8,200 nucleotides of DNA from contig DQHV01000105.1 in the NCBI GenBank assembly GCA_003524335.1, positions 296-8,495 on the forward strand, given 5' to 3'. This stretch comes from Candidatus Aminicenantota bacterium. Lineage in GTDB: Bacteria > Acidobacteriota > Aminicenantia > Aminicenantales > UBA8522. Below the pieces are notes generated by a model, which had not been told where the DNA came from, did not search any database, and worked only from the letters and a program-made list of their open reading frames with translations. Numbering within the stretch: position 1 is the first letter of the stretch; each line of letters opens with the position of its first letter. The position numbers and the translations under genes were made by a program. This document shows, piece by piece, positions 1-6,526 of the stretch.

Positions 1-207
1 TACTTCCGGCTCACTAAAGACGTTTTCGACCGCCTCCAGAGTCTCTCCATCCCGGGTGCGGCGTTGACTTCGTTGTCCATGGGAATGTCCCATTCCTACC
101 GCGTGGCCGTCGAAGAGGGGGCGAACATGGTCCGGCTGGGGACGATCATCTTCGGGCCGCGGCCAAACAGGGTCGCTCCGCCCGAGAAAGCGGAACTCAA
201 AAAATAA
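1..207 (+). CDS. yggS: YggS/PLPBP-family pyridoxal phosphate homeostasis protein, C-terminal fragment
   Basis: The gene runs in from the left edge; only its last 68 codons are present, ending in TAA at 205-207. The fragment contains the family's C-terminal signature, LSMGMS followed by a helix and then VRLGTIIFGPRP. In YggS/PROSC proteins this is the last part of the TIM barrel that binds the PLP phosphate. Family members are cytoplasmic PLP carriers that buffer free PLP and affect amino-acid and vitamin B6 balance; they have no known catalytic activity. The usual acidic residue after MGMS (as in MSxD) is replaced by His-Ser-Tyr here, a modest variation. The gene is closely followed by another PLP protein on the same strand, which supports a shared transcript. 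The N-terminal part, including the PLP-binding lysine, lies outside the window, so intactness cannot be judged. Confidence 0.88.
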   Translation, partial: YFRLTKDVFDRLQSLSIPGAALTSLSMGMSHSYRVAVEEGANMVRLGTIIFGPRPNRVAPPEKAELKK

Positions 208-211
208 GGAG
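206..211 (+). promoter_or_regulatory. Ribosome binding site fused to the upstream stop codon
   Basis: AAGGAG begins inside the TAA stop of the yggS-like gene, giving TAAGGAG. It is the only strong Shine-Dalgarno ahead of the PLP enzyme. It lies 1 base before the TTG at 213 and 13 bases before the ATG at 225, which is why the later start was chosen. The layout suggests translational coupling of the two genes. Confidence 0.6.
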
Positions 212-224
212 CTTGGCGGAAGCT

Positions 225-1316
225 ATGCGCGGAATGGAGAGCCCCCCTGGAGCCGAGACCGTCCTCGACGGCCGGCGCTACCTCTACTTCGCGGGGACTG
301 GATATTTCGGACTGCACGGCCATCCCGCCGTCGTCCGGGCGGGGATCCGGGCGTTCTATAGGTACGGAACGCACAGCGCCACCTCCCGCGCCGGTTTCGG
401 CAGCAATCCCGCCCTGCTCGAAGTGGAAGCCCGTCTCCGGGAATTCTTCCGGGAAGACGATGCCGCCTACTTCGGCTCCGGGTATCTCGGAAGTCTTGTG
501 CTGGCGCAGGCGCTGGCCGACCGGTACGACGCTGTCTTCGTGGACGAGCTGGCCCACTTTTGTATCAGGGACACCGCTTCCTCACCCGGAAAGCCCGTCT
601 TTCGGTTCCGCCACAGAGACCCGGACGACTTGGCCAAGAAACTGAAAAGACAGCTGACCGCCGGCCAGAGACCTCTTCTTTTGACCGACGGGGTATTTCC
701 CGTGTTCGGCCGGATCGCCCCTGTCCAGGATTATGCGGGGGTCATAGCGGCCTACGGCGGTCTCATCGGCCTTGACGACTCCCATGCCGTGGGTGTACTC
801 GGAGCCCATGGCCGGGGGACCCTCGAGCATTTCGGGATGAAAGCTCCGAACCTCCATTTCACCGGGACGCTCAGCAAGGCGTTCGGCGGCCACGGCGGTT
901 TTGTCGTCGGCAAGAGGAAACTCATCGGCGGCATCCGGACTTCCGTAGGCGCCTACATCGGATCGACACCGACGCCCACTCCGATCGCGGCAGCCACGGC
1001 CAAGGGCATCCAGATCCTGCTCCGTCATCCTGAGATGAGAGACCGCCTGAGGCGGAACACGGTCCGCCTGAAAAAGGGCTTGAGAAGCCTCGGGATCGAG
1101 GCCGACGACAGTCCAGTTCCGATCGTCGCCTGGTCTATGGGGACAGAGAAAGAAATGCGCGGGATCCAAAAAGACCTAATGCGGCGCGGGATCGCGGTCG
1201 CCTATCTCAAGTACGTCGGCGCGCCGGCGGCCGGCGTCCTCCGCCTGACCGTCTTTTCCACCCACACGGCCGCCCAAATCCGGAGGCTTCTGGAAGAGCT
1301 GGCGGTAGTCCTCTAG
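225..1316 (+). CDS. PLP-dependent alpha-oxoamine synthase-like enzyme (BioF/Kbl/SPT fold, substrate unknown)
   Basis: This is a fold-type I PLP enzyme resembling 8-amino-7-oxononanoate synthase and glycine C-acetyltransferase, which condense an amino acid with an acyl-CoA and lose CO2. Numbering is from the ATG at 225 (363 residues). His111 sits where the family His stacks on the PLP ring. Asp184 and His187 form the DDSH motif near the cofactor, Lys218 in TLSKAFGG is the likely Schiff-base lysine, and Arg340 in LRLTVFS matches the substrate-carboxylate arginine. The N-terminus is about 30 residues shorter than in typical family members (385-400 residues). The usual Asn motif (NDYLGL/NNYLGL) reads TGYFGL at residues 25-30, and the Gly-rich GSGGSR...H segment is replaced by a THSATSRAGFG segment without the His. 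An in-frame TTG at 213 is only one base from AAGGAG (206-211), which is too close. ATG 225 is preferred, although its 13-base spacing is long. It sits just behind the yggS-like gene. Synthase chemistry is likely but the product is unknown; annotation as BioF or Kbl would be overreach. Confidence 0.85.
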   Translation: MRGMESPPGAETVLDGRRYLYFAGTGYFGLHGHPAVVRAGIRAFYRYGTHSATSRAGFGSNPALLEVEARLREFFREDDAAYFGSGYLGSLVLAQALADRYDAVFVDELAHFCIRDTASSPGKPVFRFRHRDPDDLAKKLKRQLTAGQRPLLLTDGVFPVFGRIAPVQDYAGVIAAYGGLIGLDDSHAVGVLGAHGRGTLEHFGMKAPNLHFTGTLSKAFGGHGGFVVGKRKLIGGIRTSVGAYIGSTPTPTPIAAATAKGIQILLRHPEMRDRLRRNTVRLKKGLRSLGIEADDSPVPIVAWSMGTEKEMRGIQKDLMRRGIAVAYLKYVGAPAAGVLRLTVFSTHTAAQIRRLLEELAVVL

Positions 1317-1332
1317 AACCCGGGCCTATCCT

Positions 1333-1701
1333 TCAGAGGTCCTCTCCTCCGGCCGAAGAGCCTTCTCGGCCGTCTCCTTCCGATTCGGCTTCCTCCATCG
1401 CTTCGTCGATCGACTGGTCGAAGTCCTCGCCCGCGTCCTCCCCCATTTCCTTTCCCATCTTCTTCATCCAGCGGGCGACGCTCTTGGGGTCGTTCTCGTC
1501 GAGACCCGAGAGCTTTGAAGGGTCGGCCAGGCTCTCCATCCGGCTCTCCTCGGAACGGGAAACGGCCACCCGGCTGACGAGCTTCTCCAGGTTCAGGCTC
1601 CCGCAGTTCTTGCACTTTGGCTCCAGCGCCGATTTGACCGATAGCGTGATAAACACGGACTTCCGTCCACAGTCCAGGCAGCGGTATTCATAAATCGGCA
1701 A
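1333..1701 (-). CDS. FmdB-family zinc-ribbon protein with acidic tail
   Basis: The gene encodes a 122-residue protein that opens with MPIYEYRC, the hallmark of the FmdB/CxxC zinc-ribbon family. Cys8-x-x-Cys11 and Cys30-x-x-Cys33 would bind one Zn ion. The rest, about residues 45-122, is highly charged and acidic with many Glu, Asp, Gly and Ser, and is probably helical then disordered. The founding member was described as a regulator of formamidase expression in Methylophilus, but most members have no established role. The start is TTG at 1701-1699. It is supported by GGAGG (1713-1709) at 7-base spacing and by exact agreement with the conserved N-terminus. It is the last gene of the minus-strand operon, 11 bases after the glycoside hydrolase stop. 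It converges on the PLP enzyme with 16 bases between the stops. The family call is firm; the function is not. Confidence 0.88.
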   Translation of the reverse strand: MPIYEYRCLDCGRKSVFITLSVKSALEPKCKNCGSLNLEKLVSRVAVSRSEESRMESLADPSKLSGLDENDPKSVARWMKKMGKEMGEDAGEDFDQSIDEAMEEAESEGDGREGSSAGGEDL

Positions 1702-1708
1702 CCCCGTG

Positions 1709-1713
1709 CCTCC
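1709..1713 (-). promoter_or_regulatory. Ribosome binding site deciding a TTG start
   Basis: On the minus strand, GGAGG lies 7 bases before the TTG at 1701. Its first G is the last base of the TAG stop of the glycoside hydrolase (TAGGAGG). This supports the unusual start codon of the zinc-ribbon gene and implies that ribosomes terminating on the hydrolase can reinitiate there. Confidence 0.75.
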
Positions 1714-3530
1714 TATTTTTCAATCTGGGCTTTCTGCTGGTTGACTCGGTTGAAGAAAACAGGGTCGAATTTGGGCTTGCGGTCGAAGCTATACAATCCA
1801 TTCACTTCCTGCTCGATATCGTAAAGCTGGGTGTAGCAGAACCCGGCTACTTTCGGGTTGAAGAGGAGGGCCTCGGTCAATTTCTTGTAGCGGTCGAGAA
1901 ATTCCTCTCCGCTGCGCGGCCGGGCACCGTACCCCCAGGCCTTCTCGTCATCTTGGCCGGGATTCCACCAGATGCCGCCGTACTCGCTGACGAAATAGGG
2001 CTGTCCTTGATAGGCGGTGTGTTTTTCCTTTTCTCCGTTCACAAAAACATCCGGCGGTGAGAGGAGCAGGCCGTCAAAGGCCGCCTTGAACTTGGGAACG
2101 TCCTGATCATAGTTATGGGAATCATAGACATCGGGCGAGGCCGAGTGATAGCCACCCGAGCTGTCGATGACCAACCGGGTCGGGTCGAGCCTCTTGGTCA
2201 GTTCAAAGATCCCCTCGATCATCCCGGGGTAGTTCTCCCCCCAACGCTCGTTGAACGGGCACCAGCCGATGAGGGCCGGATGCATCAGGTCCCGCTCTAC
2301 CGCCTCGCTCCACTCCCGGCTGAAGATGAGAAAGGCTTCCGGCCGGGAGAGGTCGAGCCCCCAGTCGGCGAACTCGCCCCAGACGATGTATCCCAGCTTG
2401 TCGGCCCAGTAAAGGAAGCGGCGCTCAAAAACACGCTGGTGGAGACGGGCGCCGTCGAACCCCAGGCCCAAAGAGATCTCGATGTCTTTCTTCAGGGCCT
2501 CGTCCGATGGAGCCGTGTAGATGCCGTCCGGATAGAAGCCCTGGTCGAGGACGGTGAGTAAAAAGAGCGGCTTGTTGTTGAAATAGACCTTGTCTCCTCG
2601 GACTTCTACCTTCCGCAGCCCGAAATAGCCTCCGACCTTGTCTACGACCCGGCCCTGGCGGGAGTAGGCGATCTCGAGGTCATAGAGATAAGGCGCCCGC
2701 ACCGCCCAGGGCTTCGGGTTCTTCAGTTTGACTGTAAAAGTGACCATCTTTTCCGCCGGTTTAGCCGCCTTGAATTCCAGCTTGCCCTGCTCGTCGGCCG
2801 CCCGGAGCAGGATATCCCCGCCCCGGGGCGCCCGGTCGAGATAAACACAGATCAAGGCCTCGCCGCTGTCCAGGTTGGGTTGAACCGTGTATTTTTCGAT
2901 GTGGTCTTGAGAGACCGGCTCGAGCCAGGCCGTCTGCCAGAGGCCGGTCGTCCGCCGATAAAGGCAGCTGTAGGAATTCAGCCGCTGGGACTGTTTTCCG
3001 ACCGGCTGGAGGCCGCTCCGGGTATCATCGCTGGCTCTGACGACCAGGAGGTTCTCCCCGGAGACCAAAAACGCGGTCAGGTTGAAGCTCGACGGAGTAT
3101 AGCCGCCGACGTGCTCGCCGACTTTGCGGCCGTTGAGCCAGACCGTCGTCTTGTAGTCACAGGCCTCGAAGTGGATGAGGACTCGCCTGCCCTCCCAGCT
3201 TTCCGGAATACTGAAGGTCCGCTTGTACCAGACCGCGGCCATGAAATCCAGGCTGCCGATCCCGGAGAGAAGGCTTTCCGGAGCGAAAGGCACCAGTATC
3301 TTTTTGTCGAACCCCTTCCCCTGGATGAACTCCCTGTCCTCTCCGGTGTCCGTGAGGTCGAGGGCGAAATCCCACCAGCCGTTGAGGTTCAGCCAGTCCG
3401 TCCGCATCATCTCCGGACGGGGATATTCGGGGCGTGGGATATCGGCGGCGAAGGACCGGCTGTGATTCGCCAAGACTAAGCAGGCTATGAAGAGGGATAC
3501 ACCGAGAATTTTCATCGCCGAAAGTTTCAT
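1713..3530 (-). CDS. Secreted glycoside hydrolase family 2 enzyme
   Basis: This is a family-2 glycoside hydrolase of the beta-galactosidase/beta-glucuronidase/beta-mannosidase clan. Numbering is from the ATG at 3530 (605 residues). Residues 1-28 form a Sec signal peptide with a Lys-containing start, a hydrophobic core and a likely cut after SFA, so the enzyme acts in the periplasm or outside. The N-terminal sugar-binding jelly roll (about 40-205) includes NGWWDF and RRTTGLWQ. An Ig-like domain (about 210-310) and a TIM barrel (about 315-600) follow. Glu428 in WCPFNERW is the expected acid/base and Glu516 in FVSEYGG the expected nucleophile, so it looks catalytically intact. The substrate cannot be read from the sequence. 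An ATG at 3548 overlaps the upstream stop as ATGA. The ATG at 3530 has AAAGGAG 8 bases before it and gives a more typical signal peptide, so it is preferred. It is the fourth gene of the operon. Confidence 0.92.
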   Translation of the reverse strand: MKLSAMKILGVSLFIACLVLANHSRSFAADIPRPEYPRPEMMRTDWLNLNGWWDFALDLTDTGEDREFIQGKGFDKKILVPFAPESLLSGIGSLDFMAAVWYKRTFSIPESWEGRRVLIHFEACDYKTTVWLNGRKVGEHVGGYTPSSFNLTAFLVSGENLLVVRASDDTRSGLQPVGKQSQRLNSYSCLYRRTTGLWQTAWLEPVSQDHIEKYTVQPNLDSGEALICVYLDRAPRGGDILLRAADEQGKLEFKAAKPAEKMVTFTVKLKNPKPWAVRAPYLYDLEIAYSRQGRVVDKVGGYFGLRKVEVRGDKVYFNNKPLFLLTVLDQGFYPDGIYTAPSDEALKKDIEISLGLGFDGARLHQRVFERRFLYWADKLGYIVWGEFADWGLDLSRPEAFLIFSREWSEAVERDLMHPALIGWCPFNERWGENYPGMIEGIFELTKRLDPTRLVIDSSGGYHSASPDVYDSHNYDQDVPKFKAAFDGLLLSPPDVFVNGEKEKHTAYQGQPYFVSEYGGIWWNPGQDDEKAWGYGARPRSGEEFLDRYKKLTEALLFNPKVAGFCYTQLYDIEQEVNGLYSFDRKPKFDPVFFNRVNQQKAQIEK

Positions 3531-3538
3531 TTTGGCTG

Positions 3539-3545
3539 CTCCTTT
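3539..3545 (-). promoter_or_regulatory. Ribosome binding site supporting the internal start of the glycoside hydrolase
   Basis: On the minus strand, AAAGGAG at 3545-3539 is 8 bases before the ATG at 3530. It starts at the last base of the TGA stop of the acyl-CoA synthetase gene. It is much better than anything before the alternative ATG at 3548, so it sets the preferred start and suggests coupled translation. Confidence 0.65.
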
Positions 3546-5860
3546 CATCGACTTGTCCGGAGCCCGGTTTGCACATATTTGCCCAGGAAGCGAAGCGCCT
3601 CGTCGGAGCGCCGGAAGACCGGAACACCTGCACCCTTGAGCATCCCGGCCAGCGGATCATAAAGAGAGCCGGCATCGAGGTTGACGACCACCGGCTTGGC
3701 TGTCCCCCGGATGATTTCGATCAAGCGAGGTCCGATGCTCTGCGGATTGTGGATGTTTTCCGCGTGTGTCTCCGCTGGAGCCAGCGTCTGCAGCGCCGCG
3801 GTCATGGGGACGGGAGAAACGACCGCGCAATCGACGTTCGGATCCGATAACAGGGCCTCGACGCAGCCGGTAAACGCCGCATCGTCCGCCACCGGAGTCA
3901 GGTCGAGCGGGTTGCGGATGTCCTGAAGGCGGTCGATGCCGAGAGGCCTCAGGATTTCGGCGATCCGGGCTTTGGTCGGCTCCGCGAGCGCCGTGAGCTC
4001 CAGGTTGAACCCGTCGTGCAGGCCGTCGGCCAAGATGACGCACTCGAACCCAGCGTTGCTGATCAGGCCGACACGTCTACCAGGGGCGGACTTCCGAGCC
4101 AGCGCCGGAAGCGCCCTGATGGCGCTCTCGAACTCGGCCAGGGTCTCGGCGACGAAGACTCCGGCGCTCTCCATGATGGCCCGGCAAACCGTATAGTCTC
4201 CGGCCACCGAAGCCGTGTGGCTCGAGGTCGCCTTCCGGCCCTCGGGGGAACGCCCGCTCTTATAGACCAGGACACTCTTGCCCTTGCGGACGATCTCTCC
4301 GGCCGCTTTGGCCAGGGCCAGTCCGTCCCCGGGTTGGAAGCCTTCAATATAAAGTGCGTAGAGTGGGACGGAATCGTGGGCCCTAAAATAATCCAGGTAG
4401 TCTGAAGCCGTCAGGTCGATCTGGTTTCCGAGAGAGATGGCATAAAGAGGCTCGACCTCGGGAATCTTGCTCATCCGGGAGGCCATGAAGGCCCCGCTCT
4501 GGCTGATGTAGACAAGCTGAGGGTTCTCTTTCCCCGGGCTCGCCAGCTTATGGACGGGAATAAAGGTGGTATCGTAGTGCCCCGGCCTGGAAAAGATGCC
4601 CATGCAGTTTCCGCCGTTGACGACGGGAGTGATTTTCTTTTTCTTCCGGCTCGTCTGCAGCAGCCTTTTGATCTCCTCTTCGATGCCCTCCATGCCCTGC
4701 TTTTCACCCATCCCGCCGGCGATGAGGATGACCGAACGGGCCTTCTCCCCGGCCACGAGCTCGGCCATGACTCCGGCGCTCTGGCCGGCGGCCAGGGTCA
4801 GGACGAACAGATCAACGGCCTCGGGGAGGTCCGCGACCGTCGGAACACAGCGGCAGCCATCGATCTCGGCGAGCCCCGGCTTGACCACATATATTCTTTC
4901 TTTCAGGAATCCTTCCCGGAGGATGTTGTTGAGGATGAAGTGCCCGAGGTTCATCCGCTCGGATACGCCGATGATCCCGATTGACCGCGGGTGGAGGAGG
5001 ACCTCGAGCCCGGCGGAGAGGCGCGGCCGCGCCGCCCAGCGGCGCCGCGAAAACCGGCACATCCCGTCGAGGGGCACAAGCGCGCCGCTACGGACGACAA
5101 ACGGGTTGACCTCGGCCTCCTCGATGACGAAGGCCGATTTCCGGGAATATGGCGAAAAATGGACGGCCAGCCGCCTGAAGCGGTCGAACGCCTCGACGAG
5201 TACGCCGCGGGAAACCGGCGCCGGCCTCCCCCGAAAGCCTTCGACGAGCTTATCGTAAAAGGCCAAAGGCTCGAGCAGCCCTTCAATCTGGTCCCCGCGG
5301 AGGAGATGAGCCGAGCCGATGGCCACGGCCGTCTTCTCCTTCAGCCTCTCGTTTACGTATTCGACATCGAGCCCGCCCAAGCCCATGGTTACAGCCGGTC
5401 CGAATTCCCGCGAATTCCGGATCCCGAGCAGCAGTTCGGACCCGAACCCGAGATCGGCGAAGGCCACCTTTTCAATGACCAGAACGCCCCGGATATCTAA
5501 CCTTGCCGCCTCCGGCCCGGCGAACTTCGCTGGCACCACGGCGAGCATCCGGTTGATCGCCCGGTTGACCTCGCCAACCCTGTTCTCGACAAAGGCCACT
5601 CCGCCGACATCGCTCTTATGGACGATCTGGGGCGAAACGATCTTGAGGACGACTTGATCGCTCCCCAAGACAGAGAGCTTCTCCCGGGTCGCCCTCGCCC
5701 CCTTCTTGACAAAGAAAAAAGGGGGCGCGTCGATGCCGGAGGCGCGGAGAAGGGCATAGACCTCATGTTCAAGGAGAAAGCTTCTGTTGTCTTTTTCCGC
5801 CCGCTCAAAGATTCTTTCGATCAGTCCGGTTCCCGCTATCATCTTCTCTCTTCGCTCCAT
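3545..5860 (-). CDS. ADP-forming acyl-CoA synthetase (NDP-forming acetate-CoA ligase family), beta-alpha fusion
   Basis: This 771-residue fused enzyme is of the type that converts acyl-CoA, ADP and phosphate to the free acid, CoA and ATP. An ATP-grasp half (about 25-265) comes first. It has His81 in HKSDVGG, matching the phosphorylated beta-subunit His, and the EVNPF motif at 250-254. The CoA-binding Rossmann domain follows (about 285-380, starting LHPRSIGIIGVS). Next come the succinyl-CoA-synthetase-like domains, with YISQSGAF at 451-458 and His548 in SSHTASVAG, the expected alpha-subunit phospho-His. The final domain opens with LISNAGFE. All catalytic motifs look intact. The common bacterial fusion has the opposite, alpha-beta, order. 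A GAGG lies 8 bases before the ATG at 5860; a second ATG at 5842 is possible. The gene starts 42 bases after iorB, which suggests aryl-acetyl-CoA or branched acyl-CoA as substrate and ATP formation as its job. The family is certain, the substrate inferred. It is cytoplasmic. Confidence 0.93.
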   Translation of the reverse strand: MERREKMIAGTGLIERIFERAEKDNRSFLLEHEVYALLRASGIDAPPFFFVKKGARATREKLSVLGSDQVVLKIVSPQIVHKSDVGGVAFVENRVGEVNRAINRMLAVVPAKFAGPEAARLDIRGVLVIEKVAFADLGFGSELLLGIRNSREFGPAVTMGLGGLDVEYVNERLKEKTAVAIGSAHLLRGDQIEGLLEPLAFYDKLVEGFRGRPAPVSRGVLVEAFDRFRRLAVHFSPYSRKSAFVIEEAEVNPFVVRSGALVPLDGMCRFSRRRWAARPRLSAGLEVLLHPRSIGIIGVSERMNLGHFILNNILREGFLKERIYVVKPGLAEIDGCRCVPTVADLPEAVDLFVLTLAAGQSAGVMAELVAGEKARSVILIAGGMGEKQGMEGIEEEIKRLLQTSRKKKKITPVVNGGNCMGIFSRPGHYDTTFIPVHKLASPGKENPQLVYISQSGAFMASRMSKIPEVEPLYAISLGNQIDLTASDYLDYFRAHDSVPLYALYIEGFQPGDGLALAKAAGEIVRKGKSVLVYKSGRSPEGRKATSSHTASVAGDYTVCRAIMESAGVFVAETLAEFESAIRALPALARKSAPGRRVGLISNAGFECVILADGLHDGFNLELTALAEPTKARIAEILRPLGIDRLQDIRNPLDLTPVADDAAFTGCVEALLSDPNVDCAVVSPVPMTAALQTLAPAETHAENIHNPQSIGPRLIEIIRGTAKPVVVNLDAGSLYDPLAGMLKGAGVPVFRRSDEALRFLGKYVQTGLRTSR

Positions 5861-5885
5861 GCTGAAGGCCTCAAAACATCAAGAG

Positions 5886-5934
5886 CCGGATCGCGAGAAA
5901 AATCATCCCCCTCCCTTTCCTTCTCTCGCGCCGG
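5886..5934 (-). other. Imperfect inverted repeat (possible mRNA hairpin) at the iorB-synthetase junction
   Basis: CGCGAGA (5892-5898) pairs with TCTCGCG (5924-5930). After a two-base bulge the pairing extends with CCGG (5886-5889) and CCGG (5931-5934). This makes an 11-bp interrupted stem. In the transcript the loop of about 25 bases is purine-rich, then U-rich, and contains the iorB stop codon. No U-run follows the stem, so it does not look like an intrinsic terminator. A processing or stabilising hairpin is possible, and chance in GC-rich DNA is also possible. Confidence 0.35.
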
Positions 5935-6526
5935 ATGCCGGGACAAAGTCGGCCGCGGCCGCGACGGCTTGCCCCAGAGCGAAAGCCTTGAGGTTGGAGG
6001 CGACGATCGTCTCTCCGTGCCGCTCGAACAGGACCTTGATGAACCTGGTGAGGTTCTCTTCCCTAACTATGAGGCGTCCCGCCGCCGCTCCCAGCATAAC
6101 CATGTTCTGGGTCCGGGAGGATCCGGCCTCCTTGGCCAGCTTCTCCGAGTCGATGATGAGATGGCGGGGGATTTTCCTGATTCTGTTCAGGAGCGTCTCC
6201 ACATCCGGGTAATCCTGGATGTTGACGAATGGCGCCCGGCTGGCGATGATCATCCCGTCCGGCCGCAGGTAGTCAAGATAGCGAAGGGCTTCCAACGGCT
6301 CGACGCTCAGGACCAGGTCGGCTTCGCCCCGCGGGATCAGGTCGCTCCAGATGTGCGCCTGCGAGAGCCTGAGATGGGATTGGACCGCTCCGCCGCGTTG
6401 CGACATTCCATGGACCTCGGCCTGTTTAACTTCGAGTCCCTCCTCCAAAGCCGCGCTGGCGATGACGTAGGCGATGGAGATGATCCCCTGCCCGCCGACT
6501 CCCGCCAAGATAATGTCCTGCTTCAT
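5903..6526 (-). CDS. iorB: Indolepyruvate:ferredoxin oxidoreductase, beta subunit
   Basis: This 207-residue protein is the small subunit of indolepyruvate:ferredoxin oxidoreductase and carries the 2-oxoacid oxidoreductase gamma domain. The complex oxidatively decarboxylates aryl-pyruvates (indolepyruvate, phenylpyruvate, hydroxyphenylpyruvate) to aryl-acetyl-CoA in the cytoplasm. The N-terminal GVGGQGI nucleotide/CoA-type loop is at residues 9-15, and EVHGMSQRGG (37-46), a strong family signature, precedes a SHLR segment. Length matches the usual 190-210 residues. The C-terminus ends in a short Gly/Lys/Arg-rich tail. The ATG at 6526 directly follows the TAG of iorA with no gap. AAGGGG at 6539-6534, inside the end of iorA, lies 7 bases upstream, so translation is probably coupled, fitting 1:1 subunits. 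The pairing with iorA confirms the assignment; strict indolepyruvate specificity is inferred from the family. Confidence 0.93.
   Translation of the reverse strand: MKQDIILAGVGGQGIISIAYVIASAALEEGLEVKQAEVHGMSQRGGAVQSHLRLSQAHIWSDLIPRGEADLVLSVEPLEALRYLDYLRPDGMIIASRAPFVNIQDYPDVETLLNRIRKIPRHLIIDSEKLAKEAGSSRTQNMVMLGAAAGRLIVREENLTRFIKVLFERHGETIVASNLKAFALGQAVAAAADFVPASGAREGKGGG

Noticed and set aside
582..1169. A 195-codon open frame on the - strand inside the PLP enzyme
   Set aside because: It is antisense to conserved PLP motifs and its translation matches nothing recognisable.
1313..1326. Adjacent TCTAGA and CCCGGG sites resembling a cloning polylinker
   Set aside because: They sit at the natural stop of the PLP gene and no other vector-like sequence is present; this is chance in GC-rich DNA.
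1300..1345. Possible bidirectional terminator between the convergent genes
   Set aside because: Only short, poorly paired repeats (for example TTCT/AGAA with mismatches) are visible, and there is no T-run on either strand.
2880..3479. A 199-codon open frame on the + strand inside the glycoside hydrolase region
   Set aside because: It is antisense to a well-supported GH2 gene, with no ribosome-binding site evidence and no family resemblance.
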